The notes under the pieces are model-generated. The model was not told the origin of the DNA, did not search any database, and saw only the letters and a list, made by a program, of their open reading frames with translations. From assembly GCA_007131745.1 (NCBI GenBank), contig SLPX01000201.1, positions 1 to 31,625 on the forward strand: a DNA stretch of 31,625 nucleotides. The letters run 5' to 3'. The stretch is from Myxococcales bacterium (lineage in GTDB: Bacteria > Myxococcota > Polyangia > HGW-17 > SLPX01). The position numbers were made by a program, and so were the translations under genes. Positions 14,491 to 22,560 of the stretch are shown one piece after another; the first letter of the stretch is position 1, and the number at the start of each line of letters is the position of its first letter.

Positions 14491-16257
14491 GTGGCCTATG
14501 GCATGACAGGATTCGATAAACTTCCTCCAATACGGGAGCCTGACGGGAGTCTGGCGGTCCGGGCGGGGCAACTGGCCGCGGAACTGTCGATTTCTCCTTT
14601 TTTGGCGCAATTGCTTCTAGCCAGGGGAATAGACACTCCACTCCGGGTCGATGAATTCCTGTCTCCGCGGCTTTCCAACCTTCCGTTTCCTGGGGAAATG
14701 GCGGATTTTGACCGTGCAGTGAAGCGGACGGCATCCTCGGTTATCGAGCGGAAGAGGGTCGGGGTGTTCGGGGATTACGATGTCGACGGGATCACGAGTG
14801 CGGCAGTGGTGGCCCTTTTTCTGGAAGAGATGGGCGTGCCTTTGAGCGTTCGAATAGCGCACAGGGATCGCGGGTATGGTTTGAAGATCGAAGATGTTTG
14901 CTACATGCTGGAAAAGAGATGCGATCTCTTTATCGTGTGCGACGTGGGAACGAGTGATTTTGAAGCACTGGAGTTCGCAAAGGACAATGAGTTGGATGTA
15001 GTGGTGCTGGACCATCACAAGGTACCTCAGCCGCGGCCGCCGGCGTTGGCCCTCGTGAATCCATCTCGCCCCGATTGTTTTTTTCCCGATGAAAACATGG
15101 CATCGGTCGGACTGAGTTTTTACCTGGTGGCCGCTCTGAGAACCGTACTAGTAGAAAAGAATCTTGATCGGCCAGTGCCGGATCCAAGGAGTTACTTGGA
15201 TCTCGTGGCATTGGGAACGATCGCGGACGTGGCGCCTCTCGTGGGGTCAAACAGGATAATGGTGCGAAAGGGCCTGCAACTTCTGAGTGGAAGCAGGCGG
15301 CCCGGGTTGCAAGCTTTAGCAGATGTTTCCGGTATTTCAGATGAGAGTGGTGTTATCGGTGTGAGAGAGGTGGCTTATCGTCTAGCGCCCCGTCTCAACG
15401 CTGCCGGCCGGCTTGGAGATGCTTATCCGGCTTTCGAGTTGTTGGTCGTCGACGATGAAAAGCGCGCTCTCCATTTGGCACATGAGCTTGACAAGACGAA
15501 TCATTGCAGGAAGGAGCATCAAAACAAGGTGCTGGAAGCAGCTCGGCAGCAAGTGGAATGGGGGGAGGCGGGATCGGACGTGTTGGTGGTGGACGGAGCG
15601 GGATGGCATCCGGGTGTGGTCGGAATAGTTGCCGCCAAATTGACGGATATTTATCGCAAGCCCTCTGTGGTTATTTCCATAGAAGCAGACGGGACCGGAA
15701 GGGGTTCAGCGCGAAGTTTCGGCGGAATAAATCTGTACAGGTGCCTGGATATGGTGAAGGAATCCTTGATTTCTTTCGGTGGACACGAGGCCGCGGCCGG
15801 GTTGGTGGTGCGCCGGGAAAATATCAAGCAACTCAGAATGCAGCTTGACCGGGTTGTCGCCGCGGAGATGGAAGAACCGGGTTATGAAATGGCTTTGTGC
15901 GTAGACGCCCGTATACCCTTGTCCGCGGTGGATGCATGTCTAATGGATGACATAGCTAAACTCGAACCAATGGGTGCGGGCAATCCTCCGCCGGTTTTCA
16001 TTGCCGGTAGTTTGAAGGTTTTAAGGTCACGCGTGGTGGGGGAGGAACATCTGAGTCTTTCACTGGCGGATGGTCCTTCAGGACCGGTTTTCAATGCAAT
16101 AGGATTTGGTCTTGGAGATCGGCCGATCAGACCCGGAGAAATTGTCGACATCGTGTTCACCCCGGAGTGGGATCAATACGTGGGAAATGGAGCGATAAGG
16201 CTTCGTTTGCAAGATATAAGGCATGCAGCTAAGAATGTCCCCGAGAACTCACCATGA
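14491..16257 (+). CDS. recJ: Single-stranded-DNA-specific exonuclease RecJ
   Basis: 5'-3' single-strand exonuclease acting in recombination and repair. DHH-family motifs are present in order: FGDYDVDGITS (Asp95, Asp97, Asp99), CDVGTS (Asp151), VVLDHHK (Asp174-His176), and LVALGTIADVAPL. The DHHA1 region follows with GWHPGVVGIVAAKL, GSARSFGG and SFGGHEAAAGL, and a C-terminal OB-like region completes the normal architecture. The 588 residues match the family. The start is uncertain: GTG 14491 is used here, ATG 14503 is an alternative, and neither has a strong ribosome site. The gene shares the strand with secF, 55 bases downstream. Confidence 0.94.
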   Translation: MAYGMTGFDKLPPIREPDGSLAVRAGQLAAELSISPFLAQLLLARGIDTPLRVDEFLSPRLSNLPFPGEMADFDRAVKRTASSVIERKRVGVFGDYDVDGITSAAVVALFLEEMGVPLSVRIAHRDRGYGLKIEDVCYMLEKRCDLFIVCDVGTSDFEALEFAKDNELDVVVLDHHKVPQPRPPALALVNPSRPDCFFPDENMASVGLSFYLVAALRTVLVEKNLDRPVPDPRSYLDLVALGTIADVAPLVGSNRIMVRKGLQLLSGSRRPGLQALADVSGISDESGVIGVREVAYRLAPRLNAAGRLGDAYPAFELLVVDDEKRALHLAHELDKTNHCRKEHQNKVLEAARQQVEWGEAGSDVLVVDGAGWHPGVVGIVAAKLTDIYRKPSVVISIEADGTGRGSARSFGGINLYRCLDMVKESLISFGGHEAAAGLVVRRENIKQLRMQLDRVVAAEMEEPGYEMALCVDARIPLSAVDACLMDDIAKLEPMGAGNPPPVFIAGSLKVLRSRVVGEEHLSLSLADGPSGPVFNAIGFGLGDRPIRPGEIVDIVFTPEWDQYVGNGAIRLRLQDIRHAAKNVPENSP

Positions 16258-16472
16258 CGCATCCAAGAAGACGAACAGCCAGGGAAATAGCGGAAAAAAG
16301 CAGGAAAAAGTCTGCTCAAAACATGCGGGTGTTTTTAATGATAATCATTGCAACCGCTGCCCTGGCGGGGGTGTTGATGTTTCGAAGAGGGTGTGGGGAA
16401 CAGACCGCCCGGGTGTTTACAACCCTCGACCCTCCAAAGGAATCCACTTCTTCGGAACCCCGGAAAAACTGA
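16254..16472 (+). CDS. Small single-pass membrane protein overlapping recJ stop
   Basis: A 72-residue protein whose ATG overlaps the recJ stop as ATGA, a common sign of translational coupling. The first 24 residues are strongly basic, followed by one membrane helix (about 25-43, VFLMIIIATAALAGVLMF), then a short polar tail. The charge distribution suggests that the N-terminus is cytoplasmic. No family is recognised. It ends 31 bases before the convergent TPR gene on the other strand. Confidence 0.55.
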   Translation: MTHPRRRTAREIAEKSRKKSAQNMRVFLMIIIATAALAGVLMFRRGCGEQTARVFTTLDPPKESTSSEPRKN

Positions 16473-16503
16473 ACTTGGCTCGTAAACCCTGAGAAATCCT
16501 CAC

Positions 16504-17706
16504 TCAATCATGGCCGTGTGGTTCCGGTGGCGGCGGCGGGGTGTGTCTTCCATCCTTTGGAAAATAAAGATGAATCGTTCCGCTGAAACCGATGTACCAC
16601 AAGAAACCCATGTTCGGGTTTTCATCCGGTTGGAATCTGAAAATCCTGTCGAATTCCCCTTCGAGATCATCAAATCTTGTTTCATGTTCACTGGTTGTCC
16701 TCAGAATCGGTTTCAATATTTTCATGGAAAAACCGAACGAAAGAAAACCGGTGGAGAACCACTCCAGACCCACACCCGCGCCAAGAGCGCCGCCTGCAGC
16801 AGTGTATTTGATTGTCCTGTTGCCTATATCCAGGATCGGTTTCGTTTCAATCTGAAATCCTGAAAAACCTCCAAAAACATTACCCCAGAGTTCAAAACGC
16901 CCGCCCGAAGTGCCGTAATTCATAAAAGGGAGATGCCCGCGGACATCCAGGCCGACTGCTCCCAGTGAAGGTCTGCCTTTGACATCACCGGTTGCACCGA
17001 CGAAAGAATTGAAAAAGCCGGATACTCCGACCGAAAGGTATAGCAAAGGCCTGTAATGTGCCCACAAACCGATTCCGACCCCCTGTCCAGTCAAGTGAGC
17101 AAAATCCCCTGAAGAAAGGCTGGAATAGCCGAGATCTACGCCGAAATGCATGGCCCGCCACAGCGGAAAAGTATCTTTGTGCGTTCGATCTTCCGGGGGT
17201 CCGTCAAATTCCGGAGCGCCATAAGGGTCGCGGTGCTCAGGTTTTTTTTTCAGATCCGGATGATAAGGGGTTTCCAATTTCAGTTTGAGTTTCTTTACCC
17301 GCGCTTTCGCGTTCTCTTCAGTTGGGTGATTCTTTCCGGGAGTGAATTTGCCGTAGTACTTTATGTAGAGTTCATATGCTGCTATGGCGAGCCTGTACTG
17401 GTTCAGTTCTTCGTAACACTCGCCGATGCGGTAGTCCAGAATAGGATGGTACTGAAGTACCTTGATTTCTTTGTATGCGCGGACCGCACTTTCGAATTCT
17501 CCGTTTTCATGCAAGGATCTTGCATTTCTGTATTTGGCCTGGATCTCGGCCGGAGACGCGGCTGATGCAGGCGCGGCCCAAAGAAGAGACAGAATGAACA
17601 AACATGAAAAAACCCCTGCAACACGAAAAAATTTCTTCTGACTACAGATCTTTGATTCATGGTTGTCGGCAAGTTCTGCAGATAAAAAAACCTTTGTTAA
17701 TTCCAT
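16504..17706 (-). CDS. TPR-containing envelope protein with barrel-like C-terminal domain (paralogue 1)
   Basis: A 400-residue exported protein. From ATG 17706 there is an N-terminal signal peptide with the hydrophobic core near residues 25-43 and an AxA site (ASA-ASP). TPR-like helices at about 55-140 include YHPILDYRIGECYEELNQY and YIKYYGKFTPGKNHP. The C-terminal 230 residues alternate Gly/aromatic-rich amphipathic strands, as in a small outer-membrane barrel, and end in HLYFPKD followed by a Pro/His tail. A longer frame reaching 17793 exists, but only ATG 17706 is followed by the signal peptide, and GGGAG lies about ten bases upstream of it. It is clearly paralogous to the next upstream gene. 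Neither family nor function is recognised. Confidence 0.8.
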   Translation of the reverse strand: MELTKVFLSAELADNHESKICSQKKFFRVAGVFSCLFILSLLWAAPASAASPAEIQAKYRNARSLHENGEFESAVRAYKEIKVLQYHPILDYRIGECYEELNQYRLAIAAYELYIKYYGKFTPGKNHPTEENAKARVKKLKLKLETPYHPDLKKKPEHRDPYGAPEFDGPPEDRTHKDTFPLWRAMHFGVDLGYSSLSSGDFAHLTGQGVGIGLWAHYRPLLYLSVGVSGFFNSFVGATGDVKGRPSLGAVGLDVRGHLPFMNYGTSGGRFELWGNVFGGFSGFQIETKPILDIGNRTIKYTAAGGALGAGVGLEWFSTGFLSFGFSMKILKPILRTTSEHETRFDDLEGEFDRIFRFQPDENPNMGFLWYIGFSGTIHLYFPKDGRHTPPPPPEPHGHD

Positions 17707-17744
17707 AAGCCGAAAACTCCCGTACGGTTGGTCAAAGAGTTTGA

Positions 17745-17773
17745 ATTTTACTTTTTTTGAGAAGGAATGACAG
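17745..17773 (-). promoter_or_regulatory. Sigma-70-like promoter for TPR paralogue 1
   Basis: On the minus strand, CTGTCA (17768-17773) and TAAAAT (17745-17750) are separated by 17 bases, about 40 bases upstream of the ATG at 17706. Confidence 0.45.
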
Positions 17774-17848
17774 AGATTTCTTTGTGGTCCCAACGCTGAA
17801 AGTCGGTTCCGGAAAAATCAACGTATGCTTTTGTGAAAGGAGATCTGT

Positions 17849-18967
17849 CTACAGAATGTGGAGGTGAAGGGTCGTGCTGAAGCCGAAATATACAGAAACA
17901 TCGTTGTTCTCATGCAGATCTGTGGTGATACCGGGTGCGGTATCAATTTTGCTGCTGCTCCAGAAAGGTTTAGCCAGCCGGGCGAGTATTCCGACCGAAA
18001 GCCAGCGGGCCAAGTAAAGGTCGACACCGCCCGCGGCTCCCAGAAAGCCGCCTCTGAGAGTTATGTCTCTGCCAATGCTGCCCTGGGAAAACCCGCCCGA
18101 AAGCTCTCCGAAAAGCTCTATGACCCAAGGACGCCAGGTGTACCCCATGAGCGGGACATGACCACGGACCGCGCCGCCGGCGAAAAGAATCGTCATATTG
18201 GAATCATAGTAAGGGTTTCTGTCGTAGAGGGTGTACCCATGTCCGCCGAAGAGCAATCCGCCGGAGAGAAAGGGCAGGGGACGGAAGTATATGCCTGCCC
18301 AAGCTCCTCCTCCTCCCTGGTCGAAAGCATCTTCCGCTGTGTCGCCGAACAGCGCTGTTCCTCCTACATCGGCCGTTATAAAAAGATTGGCCCACCTGGC
18401 GTACATACCGGGATGTCCCGGTCCGGGATGGTGGTGAGGAGGTGGAGGGGGGGGGTGGTGATCATATTGTTCATAGCCGGGCGGGGCTTGTTCCGTGTAG
18501 GGAGCATACTGTGCCTGTTGGGCCTCGGCATCTTCGCCTGTGGGTTGCGCCGAAGGTTCGACATCTTCTATTTCCACCGGGGGAGCAGGGGTCACCGGAG
18601 GGGCTTTCGCAGATTCAAGAGCTTTGATTCTCTTTCTGACATCTTCGGGGCTTGGGTGATTGCGCCCCACCGGATAACCTTGGTCGTAATACTTGATGTA
18701 TACCCGGTAGAAGCGTTTCGCGTTGTTGTAGTCTTTCAAAGCTTCGTAGCATAGCCCGATCCGGTAATCCAGTATCGGGTGGTACATGGTTCTTCTGACC
18801 TCGTTGTATGCCTTGATGGCTTCCACGTACTTCTTTTCCCCGTAGAGCTTGTTGGCGTTCAAGTAAGCTTCCCGTACTTGTTGCGCCTGTTCATCCGAAG
18901 CTTCTTGGGCCTGGACGGGCATGGCGAACCCCATTAACAATAATGCAGCAATAAGTTTCAAACGCAT
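17849..18967 (-). CDS. TPR-containing envelope protein with barrel-like C-terminal domain (paralogue 2)
   Basis: A 372-residue exported protein. ATG 18967 follows a near-perfect AGGAGG site and begins a signal peptide (core LKLIAALLLMGFAM, cleavage after VQA). TPR-like helices at about 25-120 contain YHPILDYRIGLCYEALKDY and YIKYYDQGYPVGRNHP, matching paralogue 1. A Pro/Gln/His-rich linker (about 145-185, including HHPPPPPPHHHPGPG) leads into Gly/aromatic-rich strands that end in SVYFGFSTTLHLHIL, an outer-membrane-barrel-like terminus. A longer upstream frame from 19057 lacks a ribosome site. A TATAAT on the minus strand at 19056-19061 may be the -10, but no -35 matches well. Function is unknown. 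Confidence 0.82.
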   Translation of the reverse strand: MRLKLIAALLLMGFAMPVQAQEASDEQAQQVREAYLNANKLYGEKKYVEAIKAYNEVRRTMYHPILDYRIGLCYEALKDYNNAKRFYRVYIKYYDQGYPVGRNHPSPEDVRKRIKALESAKAPPVTPAPPVEIEDVEPSAQPTGEDAEAQQAQYAPYTEQAPPGYEQYDHHPPPPPPHHHPGPGHPGMYARWANLFITADVGGTALFGDTAEDAFDQGGGGAWAGIYFRPLPFLSGGLLFGGHGYTLYDRNPYYDSNMTILFAGGAVRGHVPLMGYTWRPWVIELFGELSGGFSQGSIGRDITLRGGFLGAAGGVDLYLARWLSVGILARLAKPFWSSSKIDTAPGITTDLHENNDVSVYFGFSTTLHLHIL

Positions 18968-19140
18968 ATTCAACCTCCTGGGCGATTTCTGTTCCGGCCG
19001 CCTCGATGGGCGGAACCGGATGTGTATATCTCGAACAGTAAATGAATGTGTCTGCATTATACGTTATTCCATCCGCGATCTGTTGTTTTTTTCGGATGCA
19101 AATTTTTGGACGTTTTAAAGAGCTCTGTTATGGTTCGCGT

Positions 19141-19977
19141 ATGAGACGGAAAAACTATATATTCATATTGGTTCCAGTGATAATAATTTCCGCGGCCGTC
19201 GCCCGAATGGGCCGAGCATCAGGTGATTCACAGAGTGTGGACATCCAGGCCGAGGCGGTTTTTTTCCGCCCGTTGGAAAGTTCCGGGCGGCTTTATTCGG
19301 TGAACGCGGATGAAGTTCGTTCGATCGCGAGCTTGTCGAAGTTAATGGCAGGACTCGTGATAGTGGAACGAGGCCTGAAACTCGATGAAGTCACCGAGAT
19401 AACCCGCGCTGATAGAAGGGTGGGATCCGGAGGGAGTCGTTCCCGCTTGCTTTTGGGAGCTAGATTTACAAACAGGGATCTTTTGTATGCAGCGCTTCTT
19501 GCTTCCGACAATGTTGCGGTTTCAGCCCTGGGAAGGGCGGTTGGATTACAGCCGGCGGAACTCGTCCAGGAAATGAACCGCCGTGCCCGATTGATGGGTC
19601 TCAAGCATACCGAATTCAAAGATCCCGTGGGGATTGATCACGGTAATGTGTCAACCGCCAGGGAGGTCGCACACATTTTGAGGGCTGCTCTCAAAAACAA
19701 TGTTTTGAGTGCTGTGATGGCCAGAGACGAGTATTTTGTGAGGGCTGTCTGGCCCAGGAACTTGACAGCGAATTATCTTAACACAAATCTCTTGATGCAC
19801 CGGGGAAACATATCGGTTGTGGGGGGCAAAACCGGCTACAACAGTAGGGCGGGCTATTGCTTTGCATCCGCCATAAAGACCAGGAGGCACGGCGTTGTAC
19901 TTGGGGTGGTTCTGGGAAGTCGAAGCAAGTTGTCCAGGTTCAGAGACTTCAGGGCGGTGGTTTCCGAGATCAACTGA
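19141..19977 (+). CDS. D-alanyl-D-alanine carboxypeptidase, peptidase family S11
   Basis: Penicillin-binding serine peptidase that trims peptidoglycan stem peptides in the periplasm. The three catalytic motifs are visible: SLSK (Ser64, Lys67), SDN (122-124) and KTG (230-232, within VGGKTGYNSRAGYCF). At 278 residues it comprises only the catalytic domain; the PBP5-type C-terminal beta domain and amphipathic anchor are absent, so it resembles the PbpG/PBP7 branch more than DacA. The N-terminal hydrophobic helix (residues 6-20) may be a signal or anchor. ATG 19141 is chosen because the frame upstream (to 19042) lacks a signal-like start; the ribosome site is weak. Its 3' end overlaps the convergent STAS gene by 8 bases. 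Confidence 0.92.
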   Translation: MRRKNYIFILVPVIIISAAVARMGRASGDSQSVDIQAEAVFFRPLESSGRLYSVNADEVRSIASLSKLMAGLVIVERGLKLDEVTEITRADRRVGSGGSRSRLLLGARFTNRDLLYAALLASDNVAVSALGRAVGLQPAELVQEMNRRARLMGLKHTEFKDPVGIDHGNVSTAREVAHILRAALKNNVLSAVMARDEYFVRAVWPRNLTANYLNTNLLMHRGNISVVGGKTGYNSRAGYCFASAIKTRRHGVVLGVVLGSRSKLSRFRDFRAVVSEIN

Positions 19978-20782
19978 TATTTTCCAAACAGTTTTCCAGC
20001 TCATCGTGCCTGGGAAACCTCACATCATCAATGCCTTCTTTTTTCAACGCGATGTCGATTTCTCTCCCTGCTGAAACGATGTGAACGGTCCTCGTTTCCA
20101 TTTGACTTCTTGATGCGAGATCCAGAATTCCTTTTCCAAGCTGCAGAATCGAAGCGCCCGAGGTTGACACTCCTGTGAAGTCCACGAGTAAATGACCGAC
20201 ATTCCTCTGGATAGCGGATACGTACAGCCGATCTAAAAGTTCAATTAAAACACTTTGTTCCGGGGTGCCCAGGAGAAACAGTACGGGAATATCCTCTCGA
20301 ATGAAAACCAGGGGAGTGGATTTGCGAAGAAACTCCTGGTACGCTTCCGCCTCTCGTTGCTTGGATGTGAGATGATAAGCTTCCGTAGCTGAACCCGCGA
20401 GACATGCCATGAGATGTGACAATTCTTTTTTGTAAGGAAAATCAAGTTGGCCGGTCAACGCTCGTTCCATGTGGTGGAAAAACAGAGATATAAAAGATAC
20501 AGGAGTATTGGTTTCGGCCAGCCTGCCGCCGGCCACTGATACTGCTTTTACCGTATCCCGGAAATCCAGGGATCCCACGGACCATGGAGGAGGCCCCATA
20601 GCGTCCGATAGAGGTTCCAGGATTCTTGTACACAAACCTTCCAATTGTCCCCGATTCTCCCGGTAACTCGCATCCGGATCTTCAAGCACACTTTTCAACC
20701 AGGAGTCGGTGATTCGTCCTTGCGTCCGGGAGTCTCTTAAAAGCAGAAGCCATTTGGGCGTAGTCCGTGTATCGCTGTTCAT
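19970..20782 (-). CDS. STAS-domain regulator with RsbR-like N-terminal region
   Basis: A 270-residue cytoplasmic protein. The C-terminal 110 residues form a STAS domain of the anti-anti-sigma/RsbR type: NVGHLLVDFTGVSTSGASILQ, LASRSQMETRTVHIVSAGREI, and IDIALKKEGID. The usual phospho-acceptor region reads GVSTSGAS, so Ser/Thr residues are available there. The N-terminal 150 residues are helical and resemble the globin-like RsbR N-terminal (RsbRD_N) domain. Such proteins act in stressosomes or partner-switching circuits; no kinase or sigma-factor gene is seen nearby. The start ATG at 20782 has no strong ribosome site. Its 3' end overlaps the S11 peptidase gene tail-to-tail. Confidence 0.82.
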   Translation of the reverse strand: MNSDTRTTPKWLLLLRDSRTQGRITDSWLKSVLEDPDASYRENRGQLEGLCTRILEPLSDAMGPPPWSVGSLDFRDTVKAVSVAGGRLAETNTPVSFISLFFHHMERALTGQLDFPYKKELSHLMACLAGSATEAYHLTSKQREAEAYQEFLRKSTPLVFIREDIPVLFLLGTPEQSVLIELLDRLYVSAIQRNVGHLLVDFTGVSTSGASILQLGKGILDLASRSQMETRTVHIVSAGREIDIALKKEGIDDVRFPRHDELENCLENIS

Positions 20783-20869
20783 TACGTCAGAGGCCGTCCG
20801 AAAAAAAATGATTGTCGGTTTCTGGTTACTTGGGCGATTCTACAGGTTCATTGCCGGAAGGAAAAGGTC

Positions 20870-21181
20870 TTATTCATCATCATCATCGTCGTCGTCCGCT
20901 TCTTCTCCTCCTTCTTCCGCGTCTTCATCAGCGGGGGCTGCTGCGGGTTCCGGTTCGTCGGCTTCTTCGCCTTCATCGTCTGCTGTTTCCGCGGGCTTTG
21001 CCTCTTCCTTTTTGGGAGTATCCCTTGTTGCAGCCGGAGCGCCGCTTTTCTTGCATCCCAGAATTCCTCTCCAGACATTGAATGTCTCTCCGCATCCTCC
21101 TTCGGTCAGAGCGGAAAACAACACGAGCCCCAATATGAGAACTCCTCCGATAATCGCTATGATTTTTGTGTTCTTACTCAT
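20870..21181 (-). CDS. Small membrane-anchored protein with acidic tail
   Basis: A 103-residue protein. After a short basic start, residues 7-25 form a hydrophobic helix (IIAIIGGVLILGLVLFSAL), followed by two cysteines (Cys30, Cys43), a Pro/Ala/Glu-rich linker and a run of aspartates ending at the stop. The acidic tail would lie in the periplasm if the basic end is inside. GAGGAGG lies six bases upstream of ATG 21181, and a promoter is visible further upstream. No family is recognised; the tail composition is low-complexity, so similarity searches would be unreliable. Confidence 0.7.
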   Translation of the reverse strand: MSKNTKIIAIIGGVLILGLVLFSALTEGGCGETFNVWRGILGCKKSGAPAATRDTPKKEEAKPAETADDEGEEADEPEPAAAPADEDAEEGGEEADDDDDDDE

Positions 21182-21225
21182 GAAGCCTCCTCTGTAAGCT
21201 GGATTTCACCTAAAATCACCGATGC

Positions 21226-21254
21226 AGTCTAACATCGGATAGACAATATGGCAA
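21226..21254 (-). promoter_or_regulatory. Sigma-70-like promoter for the small acidic protein
   Basis: Minus-strand TTGCCA (21249-21254) and TAGACT (21226-21231) are spaced by 17 bases, about 45 bases upstream of ATG 21181. Confidence 0.4.
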
Positions 21255-21371
21255 GTTTGTATGGGTCATTATGTCAAACGGTTTCCGCTGGAACACTTTA
21301 GAGGTTTGCACTGCAAATCTCCTTGCTGAACTGGGTCCGTTTCAATTCCCGGTTCTTTGACCGGAAAGGGT

Positions 21372-22397
21372 TCAATCAAGCAGCAGTTGCTCAATTCTAT
21401 CTTTTAATTGATTCGAAGTCAGGGCGCCGTGCTGGAGATACTGGATCGTCATGTCACGCCCGTCTATTATTATGTGAAGTGGATAAGCAGGTTGCAGGAA
21501 ATACTGGTTTATGACGTTACTCACATCCGGAACCGCAGGAAAAGTCCATCCCCTCGCTGATGCATAGTTATTTGCATAATCGGTTGTGGCGTAATAACCC
21601 TGAGCGTCCTGAGATACAACGCCGAGGAACATGACTTTTCCGCGGTCATCGTCTCGATACTCTTTGTACACGCCGTCCAGGATGTTGGCCTCAACAGTGC
21701 AATAGGGGCACCATCCTGCTGTCACAAAAATCACGATAAGCCTTGCATCCGCCGAATAGAAATCCCTCATGGAAAGGATTCCGTCGTCACCGGCAAGCTG
21801 CTTGGCTGCGCTGTTGGCCGGAAGAAACGCGATATCCGCGATGACCCTTCTTCTCCGGGTTCCATAGGGCGGGCAGGGATATGTTTCAACACCGCAATAC
21901 GGAGCTTCCCATTCCGTTTCCGGATAATCGGGATAGTCAAACGACGAGGTGGGGGGATCCGCTATGGAACAACACCCGGTTAAGCAATTGTCGAATTCCC
22001 CCGGGAGGCAGATTCCGAGTTCATCGCAAACTCCGAAACACTCCCTATCATCGTTGTTGTCACATTCCAGGGCGCACATCGAGATCAATCCATCATGGTG
22101 TTCCCTGTTGATACAGAAGGTGCCTCTCGGACATCCAAAATCCGCGTTTTCGGAGTCGCAATCAAACATCGACTCGAGAACACAGATTCCCTTGAAGCAG
22201 AAAGCGGTCCAGTCTCCAAGATCATCGCAGTCACTGTCACATGAACACACCCCGCCGGTATGACCACCCGTTACGGAATAAGGTTCCCCCGAATCCTCCG
22301 TACAGGCTGAGAGGGCGGTGAGACACATACCTGCGGCCAACAGTGTCAACACAAGAAGAGTCTTTCCGGTATAAATCCTGAATTCCGGATATCTCAT
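21372..22397 (-). CDS. Cys-rich lipoprotein with thioredoxin-fold domain
   Basis: A 341-residue predicted lipoprotein (lipobox LSAC, Cys32). Residues 45-175 are a cysteine-rich module of C-x-D-x-D-C type repeats (for example CSCDSDCDDL, ECDNNDDREC). Residues 185-341 form a thioredoxin-like domain: VIFVTAGWCPYC holds the redox pair Cys230/Cys233, and PAYPLHIIID carries the proline expected opposite the active site. This resembles the TlpA/peroxiredoxin-like family found in exported oxidoreductases, so a role in extracytoplasmic thiol chemistry is plausible. ATG 22397 is preceded by AAAGGAGA; a frame extending to 22439 would add a polar, Lys-rich leader before the signal and is less likely. Confidence 0.85.
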   Translation of the reverse strand: MRYPEFRIYTGKTLLVLTLLAAGMCLTALSACTEDSGEPYSVTGGHTGGVCSCDSDCDDLGDWTAFCFKGICVLESMFDCDSENADFGCPRGTFCINREHHDGLISMCALECDNNDDRECFGVCDELGICLPGEFDNCLTGCCSIADPPTSSFDYPDYPETEWEAPYCGVETYPCPPYGTRRRRVIADIAFLPANSAAKQLAGDDGILSMRDFYSADARLIVIFVTAGWCPYCTVEANILDGVYKEYRDDDRGKVMFLGVVSQDAQGYYATTDYANNYASARGWTFPAVPDVSNVINQYFLQPAYPLHIIIDGRDMTIQYLQHGALTSNQLKDRIEQLLLD

Positions 22398-22507
22398 TTT
22401 TGACTTCTCCTTTTTCACACGCTTCAATTCCGATTTCAAACCGGATCATTGATACGTCTTTTTTTTCTATTCGTAAACCACGAATTATTCATCCATGGAT
22501 CCGATAT

Positions 22508-22536
22508 ATTTTATTGCGATCCGTTCGATGTATCAA
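22508..22536 (-). promoter_or_regulatory. Sigma-70-like promoter for the thioredoxin-fold lipoprotein
   Basis: Minus-strand TTGATA (22531-22536) and TAAAAT (22508-22513) are exactly 17 bases apart, about 110 bases upstream of ATG 22397. This is the best-matching promoter in the window. Confidence 0.5.
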
Positions 22537-22560
22537 GTTTGTTTTTAATTGGTCTGCATT

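Noticed and set aside
17858..18754. Open frame opposite TPR paralogue 2
   Set aside because: The minus-strand protein has signal peptide, TPR signature and paralogue; the opposite frame has none.
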